From the NCBI GenBank assembly GCA_030686995.1, contig CM060692.1, positions 124,697,796 to 124,761,795 of the forward strand: a stretch of 64,000 nucleotides of DNA, written 5' to 3'. Position numbers and translations under genes: made by a program. How positions within the stretch are numbered: the stretch's first letter is position 1; the number at the start of each line of letters is the position of its first letter. The stretch comes from Artemisia argyi (Eukaryota; Streptophyta; Magnoliopsida; Asterales; Asteraceae). The notes under the pieces are model-generated. The model did no database searches. It worked only from the letters and a program-made list of their open reading frames with translations, and was not told the origin of the DNA. Of the stretch, positions 46,001 through 56,919 are shown piece by piece.

Positions 46001-47111
46001 CTTTCATCAGGACGTCAATCATCTACAATATCAAATGGAAGAATGCCACAAGATGTTTAATGATATTGTAGATGAAGGGATCATGAAATATAATTATAGC
46101 AATCCACTCCCTCTGGGTGGATCTCTTGGTCATGTCATAATACAAGCAGAGTTTTTCGTCAACAAGGATCTAGAATATCTCATACTTGGCAGTAGGCAAG
46201 GCAAATCGGCTTTGTCTATCACCAAAATGAAAGCTGCACATTATCCAGATATTGGGTTGGAACAGCTTGTCCCTGATGGCATGTGGATATCTCAAGAATG
46301 CGATTATGATGTCTTCGCCTCTCTTGGAATATCTCACTGGTGGCTCAAGAAGCAGCAATTTTACATAGATCGGTTTCAAGCATAAAGTGACCGCAAGTCT
46401 GTTCGATCACCACTTCAAATCATCAGTGTTGTCAAGGTACAAATACACCCTATCCACGGATATGACTATCTCAAGAGCATAGTTCTCCGTCGAGCTGATT
46501 TCAAAGAATACACCATATCCGAAGGCGACTTCAAAAATCTATGCCCAAAAGATTTTGAAGATTTGTATTTGTTACACCTTCAAGGAAAATTGCATCACCT
46601 ACCGTCTTGTGAGAAGAAGAATCTTGTGTTCGCTATACTTCATTGGGTCTGGGGTATTGTCATCAGAAAACGATTCGAAGACTTCCAACTTGGCATCGAA
46701 AGCTATCAATCCCAGCTCAATCTCATGCGACCTCTACGGGATGTTACTAGCATGGAACCAGTTGCTGATTTTACGGTCATGGAATCTCCACTGGCAGTGA
46801 TATTTCGAGATAGATACAACATTCCTATGGTCTTGCGCTTCACTGAAATACACAAGTTTTGTGATGGTACATTGCAAATGGTCGATGAGGCTTTGGAATT
46901 CAGAATGAAAGAATACCATGTGTATAACTCTGGATCAAGAAGGTATACCAACCACTGGACATATCACGACCTGATGCTGAACAAGAAATTCCTGGCTGGT
47001 ATTCGTAAGAGACTGAAGTTGAGGAGAATCTTTCGTAGTTTGGAATGCTACGTGGGTGGTAGAGTTTGAGCTGGTGACTACCGCCTTCTACAACGCACTG
47101 AATGATGTCTT
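43087..47111 (+). pseudogene. Copia-3 accessory frame, second part
   Basis: About 4 kb of one ancestral frame broken by several frameshifts (near 43385, 44390, 45310, 45545 and 45955) and stops (45604, 46383, 47067). In order: IYIQQFWNT and ELGYPTH (the domain shared with copia-2), KTSGYERLRAPSLQILWG, IRFTKLI; a long Ser/Lys/Pro-rich linker (43800-44400); an acidic linker; a Pro-rich run (45320-45440); then a conserved C-terminal half with WFCKKRGLSKL, FHQDVNHLQYQMEECHK, SITKMKAAHYPDIGLEQLVP, YDYLKSIVLRRADFKEY, EDFQLGIESYQ and CDGTLQMVDEAL. The TGA at 47067 is followed in frame by more codons to about 47111. No catalytic motif is recognised. I recall similar very long proteins in Asteraceae, never with a known function. 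Confidence 0.78.
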
Positions 47112-48857
47112 ATGTTGTGTGGTGTCTCGTTATATGTTGTATTTTGGGTGCAGTGATGTTATGTAACATGTATGTTATAAACTTTCTGACTGACTCCTTC
47201 TCATATCCTTATAGTTCTTGTACATTATGCCTAGTAGTATAAAGTCTTGGTTACAACATAAATCAAATTTATAAAACACATAAAAACTATAAAAACATGA
47301 AAAATCATTAAAATCCAAAAACATTCTTCTTTCGACATGTCTCTTGTGTAATCAATATTATGTATGTCTCTAGAAATGTCATTCAATAATGACACGGAAT
47401 CATACATATTCTTGAGCAAGAGTTTTTTGGTTTTAAATAAAGTTTTTTTCCAAAACATGTCGTATCTCAAAAACATTCTTCATAAATATGGCTTACAGTA
47501 ACTTCAGGCTGTAACCTGGACTTAAAATTATGGCTTGCAGTCATTTCAGACTATAACCCGGACTTCAAAATTATGGCGTGCTATTACTTCAGATAGCAAC
47601 CCGTTTTTCAAAATGGGGAAAACACGTCGCCAAAAAGACGGATGTTCCTTTTACCGGGTGAAGTTCACCTGGGCATGGATTACTTTATATCCATTTTACC
47701 TCGATCTAATGTACGCTTCAGTGCATTATTTCTTGATAAAGAAGAGAAATCTTCTTTTTATCACCAAATACTTTCCCTTCTATGATTTTTTCGGAACGTA
47801 TTTGTGCAAAACTTAGTGGTACCATGAGATTTTGATTGAAAATTAAATTGAATCTAAATTTTGATAAAAATTTTCACTCAATCAATGACTTCAATATTTT
47901 ATGATAATACTTCAGTTTTAACATCCGTCATTGATTGAGGGGGAGAGTGATTTCTCAAAATTTTATGTATCATCAAAACTCTCCACACTTTGTAAAAAAA
48001 CCTTGCAACAAAAATATTTGTGATGGTTATGTGTCAGAATGGGTACATTTTCAAAGAGTTTTCGTTAAAACTTCAAATCTTTTGTAAACTCATCGAAACT
48101 GACACATAACAACCTCCCTCACAGATTATGGGGGAGCAAAAAAATGGTTCCTTTTATAAGAAAATATTAAAATTGACCGCATTTCTCTCCCAAAACGTTT
48201 TCTAACTTATTTAAATCAATTGGGATCCAAAATCTCAAAGGATTTGAAATTTTTAATCGGGGGAGAAAATGTGATTTAAATATGAAATCTGATAATCAAA
48301 TGTGATCTTTTAGACTCAATAATAGGCTCCCACATATGTGCTAAAACTCTTTCGAATATCGATGCACATATTGAAGGGGAGCAAAAGGCGTTTGTGGAAG
48401 TAATACCAAAGACCGACCATTTATCTTTATGTATGGACTTATAAGGATGGTTAAGGTTAGGTATGAGTACCCATGATCCACCAGAACCGGAAGGATCTTC
48501 CCAGGGACAATCCATAGATATATTAGAAGTCCTTAGGAATGATTGAAAAAAGGAGTCAAGTGAGAAATGGAAGAGTGCAGACTGAGATAGAGCAAGGACT
48601 GGAACAAACCCAACAAGGTTCTAGTGGTGAAGTCTCGGTAAGCACTGAAGGGGTTGAAGAATGAAAAAGAAATGAAATGAGAAAGGGTGAAAAGAAATAG
48701 CTCTCCATATATTCAACCTTAGGGCAGAAACCGGGTTCAATTCATAATCTACTGGCGGTTACTAAGGTAACACCGATATTGAAGACAAGACGTAATGGAC
48801 CCAGTGACGCACTGCACTAAACTTCCCAACCACTCAAGTTCTCTTAAAAGAGCTTGT
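47112..48857 (+). other. Copia-3 3' noncoding region with repeated polypurine tracts
   Basis: No sense gene supported. Polypurine tracts occur near 47937-47946, 48130-48136, 48258-48269 and 48373-48388. Similarity to the copia-1 3' region is high (see 48440-48560 against 9945-10060). The gag-only element is inserted at 48862/56402. Confidence 0.7.
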
Positions 48858-48862
48858 TTTAT

Positions 48863-50271
48863 TGATGCGTGGGGTTTGCACCAGGCTTTACCTCTTGAGG
48901 GATCTCGAGAAGCTTACAACCCCCACCAGGCAGTGTACCTGATCGATGTAGTATAGTATAATGACAAGTACCGGGGGATTGATCGTTCAACTAGGAATAG
49001 TGTCGCTAGGATTAGAAAACCTAAAGATTAAGTCTAGAGATGAGGGATGATTCTTTTTGTATTTTTATATTTTTTAGAAAGCAAGTAAATATCTCAGGTT
49101 TGAAGGATTTGGGCGGAATTAGTTGCTAGTCAACTAACCCAATACTAAGATGCAATCAAAATAAAATACTGAAATGAAAATAAAACTATATTAAACTAAG
49201 GTTGTGAGCAATAAGTGGGAGAAATGTGTTTACTTAGATTTCACTACTCCCTGGATATCTTTTACACGTTAATTACTTGTTATAGTTGCGTGGATGACGG
49301 ATTGTATTCCTTAATACCAATCATGGGGTGGCGTACTTAACTCCCCAATCCTATTAGTGCCTACTTCACTCCTATGTCGAGCCGGCTAAGAAGCTCCTAA
49401 CATGGGATCATTAGAATTTACTCATGCATTAAATACAACCAATAAAACCTAGTACACATCGGTTCATGTTTCCTAAGACGTTCAAGCATGTTACCAATTG
49501 GAGATCTGCCAGTTTTCTTAAGCCTAACATTGAAATCATTCATCCAATACAACCATAAACAAGTAATCAACACATAATTAACATCTAGGTTTCATTAGAT
49601 CCAAGCAAACACAAGATAGATCTAGCATAACATGGTGGAATCAAGACAAGCACAAGATATAGACAACCAACACATAGACATATTGATTGAATTAAGAGAA
49701 CACTTATCTCAATTACACATATAAGGGTTCAAGGGCTGAAAACCCTTGAAAAAGCTGTAAAATTCGTACAAGGTTCGGTCTAAGGGTTTCTCCAAACTTG
49801 TTCCTCTTTATGAATGAAAATTAGAAAACTATATATAGATTTTAGAGGGTGACGGCGTCAAGAACAAATGTGTGACGCCGTCATCTCGCCGCCAAATAGT
49901 TCCTCGGACTGCCTAGATCTGGGTCTGACGCCGTCATGTATACTCCTTATGCAGGCCGTCATGACTTTAACTCTTGACGCTCTTCATGTGACGCCTTCAG
50001 GTTTGTACTGGGTCGTCATGGACTTTACTCTTGACGCCGTCAGATACTTCCTCTTGACGCCATCATACACTGTTCCCAGCATAGAAAATTAAGTCTTTGG
50101 CGTTTTCTTCACTTTTATGCTCCAAAAACGTCCGAATTGCTTCCTTTTCCAGATTTCTCTCCCAAAGTACCTAAAATCACAAACGGAACGATTTAGGGCA
50201 ATATTTGATCAAATAAATTCAATTCCGGGCTTAAATGACCCCCTAAAAGTGGTTCATTTTTCGCCTCATCA
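48863..50271 (-). repeat. 3' LTR of the gag-only element (1409 bp)
   Basis: On the minus strand it starts TGATGAGGCG and ends CACGCATCA. It is about 178 bases longer than the 5' LTR because the latter lacks a segment (around 49430-49610 here). A TATA box (CTATATATAG) is at 49829-49838. Confidence 0.92.
49849..50066. repeat. TGACG(C/G)CGTCA motif array in the LTR (U3)
   Basis: About nine exact or partial copies of the palindrome TGACGCCGTCA or TGACGGCGTCA, each with TGACG half-sites, lie just upstream (in element orientation) of the TATA box. Similar arrays lie at about 55979-56197 and 63093-63313. Confidence 0.85.
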
Positions 50272-50873
50272 TATACTCTTACACTTGAGATTTGCTTGTC
50301 CTCAAGTAAATGCACTTTTATTCTAATCAAAATACAAGTTAGGGGTCATTTAACACTAATATAAAAGTAATTACAATAAATAATCGTTCCACTAAAGACT
50401 AAAGACAAGCACGGAGGTCATATACTAGCACCTCACAAATAGTGTTTAGATACTCACATCTCTCGGGTGTAATAAAGTAATATCACATTATGGAAATGGA
50501 AAACATCTCTCACTACCTGTCATAGCAAAATAGATTACCATAGGCTTGGGAAAGGATCAAACCTCCACCACATGACGTAAGCACCTAGGATAACTATCAA
50601 AGAGGTCTTTTAAAGGGTTGTAATGTTAGGTGTAGGGATATGAAATACACGGTTTTGTTGGATATAGGCAGTCTTTACTGGTGGCGAGTTAACAATCTTG
50701 GTTAATTACGTGTACAATATGGCGTTGCTAAGCCAAGACTAGACTCGACTTAAGCTAATAAATGAAAAATAACAAAAACATAAAATAAACATAGAGTGAA
50801 AAGGGATGGTAGTCCGTATGTTTTTTTCTCTTTTCTTTTTCTATTTTTTTTTCTTTTTCTTAATTTTTTTTTC

Positions 50874-50915
<42 letters not shown>

Positions 50916-52763
50916 ATGCACTCTTACCCTACCATCCAAAATAATTCATCATAAGGAATAAACGTTCCCCTTACACTTGAATCTTTACATACTTTACAAT
51001 AAACTAAACTAATGACTCGAATTAGGATAATCAAAACACTTGGAGCACTTTTAAGATTAACGTACACACGGGGGTAATAAATGATGTTCTTCCCCATTAC
51101 TCCATAAAATAAGTACTTTACTCATGAGTCCCAATCGTCCCAAAACAATATGTACAAGGATATGAATCGACTTAGCAACCATGTAATCAATTAGATAATT
51201 AACTTAGCGTTTAACAAATAACAATAATGCACTAAAAATGAGCGCATACACGGAAGGCTAAGGCCATTTGGGTGTACATTTAAGTGGGGTGTAACAAATT
51301 CTTCCTTTAAGTAAAATGCTTAAAGTTAGAAATGAAAAGATAGGCTCGGAGGGGTGTACTAGGGTTTCGTGTACTAAAAATGAGTACAACGCTAATGGTG
51401 TGGGAAAAATTAATTGACTTAACTAGCCAAGTAATATGACTTAAATGGTCAAGTAATTATAGTACGGGTTTAACACAAGGGTGATCCTAATGCCTCTTAT
51501 CATGTAGTAAATCCTACTACACGAATGTAGTCTCACTAGCGGTCTCGGGATGCATCACTAACGCAAGTTCTAGAATCTAAATGCTACCGGTACACTCATA
51601 AGCACTAATAGTAAATGCTTTTCCTATCAAATCTATAGGTGAACCTCACATATTTGGGTGGAAAATTTTTCTGAATAGTACGGTTATGTGCTAGTCATAC
51701 AATCTCCTATCCATGAGACGCTTGCAATGGCTAAAGTTTCACTCCTAAATGTTGTAAAAAATTTTAAATTTGGCGCTAAAATTGCACTAACAAGTATTTA
51801 TCATAGTTTGCATATCTACTATTAAACAAACAAACTCAAGCGAAAGTGTATCTGTAAGGTATCATCATTTTACCCTCCCCTTACACTTAAGATAAACATT
51901 GTCCCCAATGTTCAAGTAAAGAATGTAAAAGTGAAAAAATAAAAAGAATGAAATCAAATACTCCCCTGATTTGCTCGGTATGGATAATAAGTTGGCCAGC
52001 TTAGATCTTCCTCCAAGAAAATGAACAATCAAAGCTTTCCTTCCAGAATAATAATCATCTTCTTGTCATACATAACCTGTAAAACCTGAGAAAACAGACA
52101 AGGCAACCTCGCATAAAATCGGCCGCACTCTACATAAGTTACTAAATTCTAAAAAAACAAAATAAGATATATTGCTTGTGCAATGAAGTTTGCAGATTTC
52201 CTGGAGATTATAAAACTAATAATTCAACAAAAACTTTAAAACTCCGTTAGAAAAACAAAACCGGTAAAATTTTCATATTTTTACACGTGACGCCGTCAAG
52301 AGTAAACTCATGACACCGTCAAAAGTGACCTGCAGAAATTCTTATGTTAAGTTTCCGGAAAATTTCTGGAAAAACTTGGTCCTACTTCCTGAAAAATCCT
52401 GCAAAACTTCATTATGACTCGATACAAGCATTTGACTCTAACAATTACGAATATACATGTTCACTTTAATATTGTGGAGAATCATGATCGGTTTGTTTCT
52501 TAAAAACATATTTGGGGTTTCCCCTTACACTTATCTTTTTGCAAAAATACCTTTAGGTGAAGTTAAGACAAGGCCAAAACAACAAAGTAAAGTATTTCCA
52601 CTTTTTAGTTTAGAAGCATGATCTACCAACAATAAAAATAAAGCATGCATAGAGAAGCAAATAACAAACAAACAAAAAAAAATCACAAAAAGCATGGGTT
52701 GCCTCCGAAGAAGCGCTTTTCTTTATTTACGAGTCTTGTAGCTAGACTCAAGGTCATTGGTTA
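50272..52763 (-). other. Noncoding 3' interior of the gag-only element
   Basis: Where pol would be expected there is no coding frame. A T-rich tract (50822-50913, about 33 T in a row at its end) stands on the plus strand. Motifs reading AAGTGTAAGGGG on the minus strand occur near 50967-50978, 51877-51888 and 52521-52532, and a degenerate one at the LTR edge (50276-50286). At 52287-52327 two TGACGCCGTCA-type motifs with the AGAGTAAA spacer of the LTR array are found. Confidence 0.8.
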
Positions 52764-55001
52764 CTACGTGACCTCATCGTTGGTTTCACTCTCTAGGTCG
52801 TCTTCTAAACCAGTTTTGTATTCCGGACCTAGTTGCAAGCATTCTTTGTAGAAACCAAGCATCCTATTCTTCACATACTCTACTCCTCTACGTCTATCAT
52901 CATTCCTATAATAAGCCGCTTGTTTGTGTTCCTTTTCTAAATTAGAGAGGAGGCTGTATTGCTCAATCTTGTAGGGCATTTGGTAGGTAATCTCATCATT
53001 CTCTTCCTTGAATCTAACTATCCCTAAAGTCGGATCATAACTCATCCTAGTGGCCTCAACAAATGGTTTTCCGAATATTATTTGGCTTAGGCAATCATCT
53101 ATCACCGGACGAGTGTCTTCCACTATTATAAAATTGATCTCATAAGTGAAATTACCTATAATCACATGCAATCCCTTCACTCTTCCTACAAAATTACTTA
53201 TCAAATTCTTATTGGGCATTATCCTATAATCAAGTTGCTTCTTCATCACCCAATTGTAATAGGTCCTAGTCATAATGTTTACAGGAGATCTAGGATTGAT
53301 ATAAGCTTTCCATATATGCATATGCCCGATGTTGATTGGTATGTTGATGTTAGAGGGGTCTCCTATTTTGATAAGGGGTGTGCCAAGGATATATGGTCTC
53401 TCGGGACTATCGAATAAATCCTTATGGTATTCCCGTTCTTCCTTGGTGGGCAACTTATCAAAGTGCTTTTTTATAGTTTCTACTTCCTCTAACTCTTCTC
53501 CCTTATTAACCTCAACCTCCCTACTTTCATCCTTAGTCTCGGTTTCTACTCCAACTTCATCCTTGTCACTTTCTTCTATCTCCTTATCTATTGGCTTAAT
53601 GGTGACAACATTGACAAAGTGGACATGTTTGGATGATGAGGGGTCCTTAATTTGGATTCCTTTGTCGGTGTCCCTAGTGTCCTTCCTAGGTGTGGCTAAT
53701 GCTTGGTTGTTGAGGGCCTTCAACAAGTTGTCTATCTTGTTGGTCATCTCCGTTTGTTGTTGGTTGAATTCGGTTTCAAACCTAACTATGCGAGCTTCTT
53801 GAGATACCATGAACTTAGACATCAATCCTTCAAGATTGTTGGTAATACCATAGTTGTTAGAAGGATTGTTGTTGAAAGTACGGTTGGAGGGTAGACCGTT
53901 TGGTTGGTAACGATTAGGCGGATTGGAAGAATTGGCTTGATTTTGGTTCCACCTAAGGTTTGGGTGATTTTTCCAAGAGGGGTTGTAGGAATCACCGTAA
54001 GGGTTTGGCTCGGGTTTGAAAGTGTACCACTTATCTCCCGCTTCGTCAGTACGCGAGGATGCGTAGTCCGCAAAAGCTGTTCCGGGGAGTTCCACACAAT
54101 CACGAGTGTCATGGGGACCACTACATAATTCGCATGAAGGAGTGATTTTGTTCACTTGGCTTGAGGGCTTAGGAGCTTCGTAAGATTTCATGAGAAACTT
54201 GACTTGGTCCTCAAGTTCCATGATCCTACGGTCGGGAGTGCTAGAGTTGTTCGAAGGCAAAGATATTGCCTTGACCGTTTTGTTCAAATCACGGGGATCA
54301 TTCCAACTTTCGTTGTCATAGAGAGCAAGATATTCTATGAGTTCCGATGATTGTTCCGCACTTAGATCACGTAACTTACCACCGGCCGATTGGTCAATGG
54401 CTCGCCTCGTGGAGAGATTGATATGGTCATAGAAGATTTGGACTTGGAGCCAAAGATCTATGCCATGATGACGGACTTTTTGGAGTAAGTCCTTGAAACG
54501 AGTCCATGCTTCATAAAGAGATTCATTTTGACGTTGTCGGAACATCAAGATGTCATTTCTAAGCTTAGTAGTTCTCCCCGGTGGGAAAAATTAAGCATGG
54601 AAACGAGTGGTGAGATCATCCCATGTGGTGATGGATCCCGCGGGTAAACGCTCAAGCCATTGACTAGCTTGATCACGTAGAAAGAATTGGAATAGGCGTA
54701 ATCGGGTTGTCTCTCTAGTTGCAACATCTAGGTCTATGGAATCTACGATTTTGAGGAAGTCCTTAAGATGTTTATTTGGATCTTCGGAACAAAGTCCATG
54801 GAATGCACATCCGCTTTGCACCAACCGGATGGTGTCGGATCGCAAGGGGGTCACATTGGCTCCGGTGAGCTCAATCATGTTTCGGTAGCCTTGGTGGCTA
54901 GGTCGGGAATACTCTCCTAGGGTTCGGGGCCTAAGAGGTTCTAGTGGTAGGTTTTGTTGTGGTGGGATGACGGGTTCAAAGATGTTCCCATCGTCCATGA
55001 T
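52764..55001 (-). pseudogene. gag: Gag-protease-like protein of the gag-only element (one nonsense codon)
   Basis: One frame from about 55001 (ATG of MDDGN; a longer start exists at 55031) to 52764, broken only by TAA at 54591, where conservation predicts Gln before FFPPGRT. Capsid region: IRLVQSGCAFHGLCSEDPNKHLKDF-like block near 54830 and KLRNDILMFRQRQNES near 54545. A zinc-knuckle-like CX2CX3HX4C (CELCSGPHDTRDC) lies near 54135. An Asn-rich segment, an acidic coiled segment, then a retropepsin-like fold (about 53400-53000) in which the usual D-(S/T)-G active site cannot be seen (INPRSPVNIM stands in its place). Expected to make particles only. The missing protease aspartate is a notable defect. 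Confidence 0.82.
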
Positions 55002-55145
55002 GTCGGGTGGTGAAAAGTTATGAACAAACACACAAAGAAATAAGATAGACTAAAGAGAACCTAAAAATAAAAATAAAATCTTACTAGAACAGAATCTAGC
55101 AAGTAGACCTAATAAAAAGAGATTCTAACCTAGACAATAATTATT

Positions 55146-55164
55146 CCCCGGGCTGCGGCGCCAA
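55146..55164 (-). other. Primer binding site of the gag-only element
   Basis: On the minus strand TGGCGCCGCAGCCCGGGGA follows the 5' LTR by six bases. It resembles the tRNA-Asp type site of Athila elements with small differences. Confidence 0.75.
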
Positions 55165-55170
55165 AAACTT

Positions 55171-56401
55171 GATGCGTGGGGTTTGCACCAGGCTTTACCT
55201 CTCGAGGGATCTCGAGAAGCTTACAACCCCCACTAGGCAGTGTACCTGATCGATGTAGTATAATATAATGACAAGTACCGGGGGATTGATCTTTCAGCTA
55301 GGAATAGTGTCGCTAGGATTAGAAAACCTAAAGATTAAGTCTAGAGATGAGGGATGATTCTTTTTGTATTTTTATATTTTTTAGAAAGCAAGTAAATATC
55401 TCGGGTTTGAAGGATTTGGGCGGAATTAGTTGCTAGTCAACTAACCCAATACTAAGATGCTATCAAAATAAAATACTAAAATGAAAATAAAACTATATTA
55501 AACAAAGGTTGTGAGCAATAAGTGGGAGAAATGTGTTTACTTAGATTTCACTACTCCCTGGATATCTTTTACATGTTAATTACTTGTTATAGTTGCTTGG
55601 ATGACGGATTGTATTCCTTAATACCAATCATGGGGTGGCGTACTTAACTTCCCAATCTTATGAGTCCCTACTTCACTCCTATGTCAAGCCGGCTAAGAAG
55701 CTCCTAACATGGGATCATTAGAATTTACTTATGCATTAAGACAAGATAGATCTAGCCTAACATGGTGGAATCAAGACAAGCACAAGATCTAGACAACCAA
55801 CATATAGACATATTGATTGAATTAAGAGAACATTTATCTCAATTACACATGTAAGGTTTCAAGGGCTGAAAACCCTTGAAAAAGCTGTAAAATTCGTACA
55901 AGGTTCGGCCTTAGGGTATCTCCAAACTTGTTCCTCTTTATGAATGAAAATTAGAAAACTATATATAGATTTTAGAGGGTGACGGCGTCAAGAACAAATG
56001 TGTGACGCCATCATCTCACCGCCAAATAGTTCCTCGGACTGCCTAGATCTGGGTCTGACGCCATCATGTATACTCCTTATGCAGGCCGTCATGACTTTAA
56101 CTCTTGACGCTCTTCATGTGACGCCTTCAGGTTTGTACTGGGTCGTCATGGACTTTACTCTTGATGTCGTCAGATACTTCCTCTTGATGCCGTCATACAC
56201 TGTTCCCAGCATGGAAAATTAAGTCTTTGGTGTTTTCTTCACTTTTATTCTCCAAAAACATCCGAATTGCTTCCTTTTCCAGATTTCTCTCCCAAAGTAC
56301 CTAAAATCACAAAAGGAACGATTTAGAGCAATATTTGATCAAATATATTCAATTCCGGGCTTAAATGACCCCCTAAAAGTGGTTTATTTTTCGCTTCATC
56401 A
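55171..56401 (-). repeat. 5' LTR of the gag-only element (1231 bp)
   Basis: Matches 48863-50271 closely apart from a deletion of about 178 bases near 55738. TATA box at 55949-55958 and a TGACG array at about 55979-56197. Confidence 0.92.
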
Positions 56402-56406
56402 TTTAT

Positions 56407-56860
56407 TCTCACGGGGAACCCTGTGCAATGTATCGACCACTCATTGCCAGCTATGTTGATACCTAAAACAGGAGACGCCTCCCCAGTCTCCAGGAGCGGA
56501 TCAAAACGCACTATTGATTCTAGAGCCATGAGATCATCCATAACTCTCGATAGGACACATTCCAAATATGCTTATTGTTTCACACAATGTGGAAAATAAG
56601 ATAAAATATTTAAAGTCCTACGCATTATCCTTGTGGTATTGCCAGAACATCCGAGTGATATGAAAATATTCACAATGAAGATGGAAATCCTTCTAGAGCG
56701 AACATCTCACAAGCTCTTGGTAGGTGACATGTGAGATCCATCTTGGATCAATGATCAAGTGACAACTGGAAAGCAACAATGGTGCGACTCAACATTGAAT
56801 CAAACTTGTTCCAGGATATGGATTGACGGATACTTTTGCTAAAACCTTTCAATGTGCTCA
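56407..56860 (+). other. Continuation of the copia-3 3' noncoding region
   Basis: Resumes the sequence split by the gag-only insertion (CTCACGGGGAACC, as at 10296 in copia-1). Similarity fades near 56860 and no copia-3 LTR follows, so the element seems truncated here. Confidence 0.6.
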
Positions 56861-56919
56861 CAAACTAATTTTTTCGAGCACATTGATTGTGTATATTCTT
56901 TCAAACAAAAGTATTTTTG

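Larger units (their letters stand above)
48863..56401 (-). mobile_element. Gag-only (TR-GAG-type) Athila-like LTR element
   Basis: LTRs at 48863-50271 and 55171-56401, target duplication TTTAT (48858-48862 and 56402-56406). On the minus strand: primer binding site, one gag-protease-like frame (55001-52764), then 2.5 kb of noncoding DNA and the 3' LTR. No reverse transcriptase, RNase H or integrase is present, so it must have moved with enzymes supplied by a relative. The gag type and primer binding site point to Athila or a close relative. The insertion splits the 3' region of copia-3. Confidence 0.9.
27490..56860 (+). mobile_element. Internally deleted copia element (copia-3) with a giant accessory frame and two nested elements
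   Basis: 5' LTR, primer binding site, repeat-rich leader, coiled-coil spacer frame (28929-30814), a second repeat-rich noncoding block, an accessory frame (32524-32753 and 43087-47111), then a 3' noncoding region like that of copia-1. No capsid domain, protease, integrase, reverse transcriptase or RNase H is found. A Tat gypsy element (32754-43081) and a gag-only element (48863-56401) are inserted. Without them copia-3 is about 11.5 kb. The 3' LTR was not found; the right boundary is where similarity to the copia-1 3' region ends and is approximate. Confidence 0.75.

Noticed and set aside
49868..50326. Short plus-strand frames in the LTR of the gag-only element
   Set aside because: They lie wholly in LTR sequence, repeat in each LTR copy with stop-changing differences, and look noncoding.
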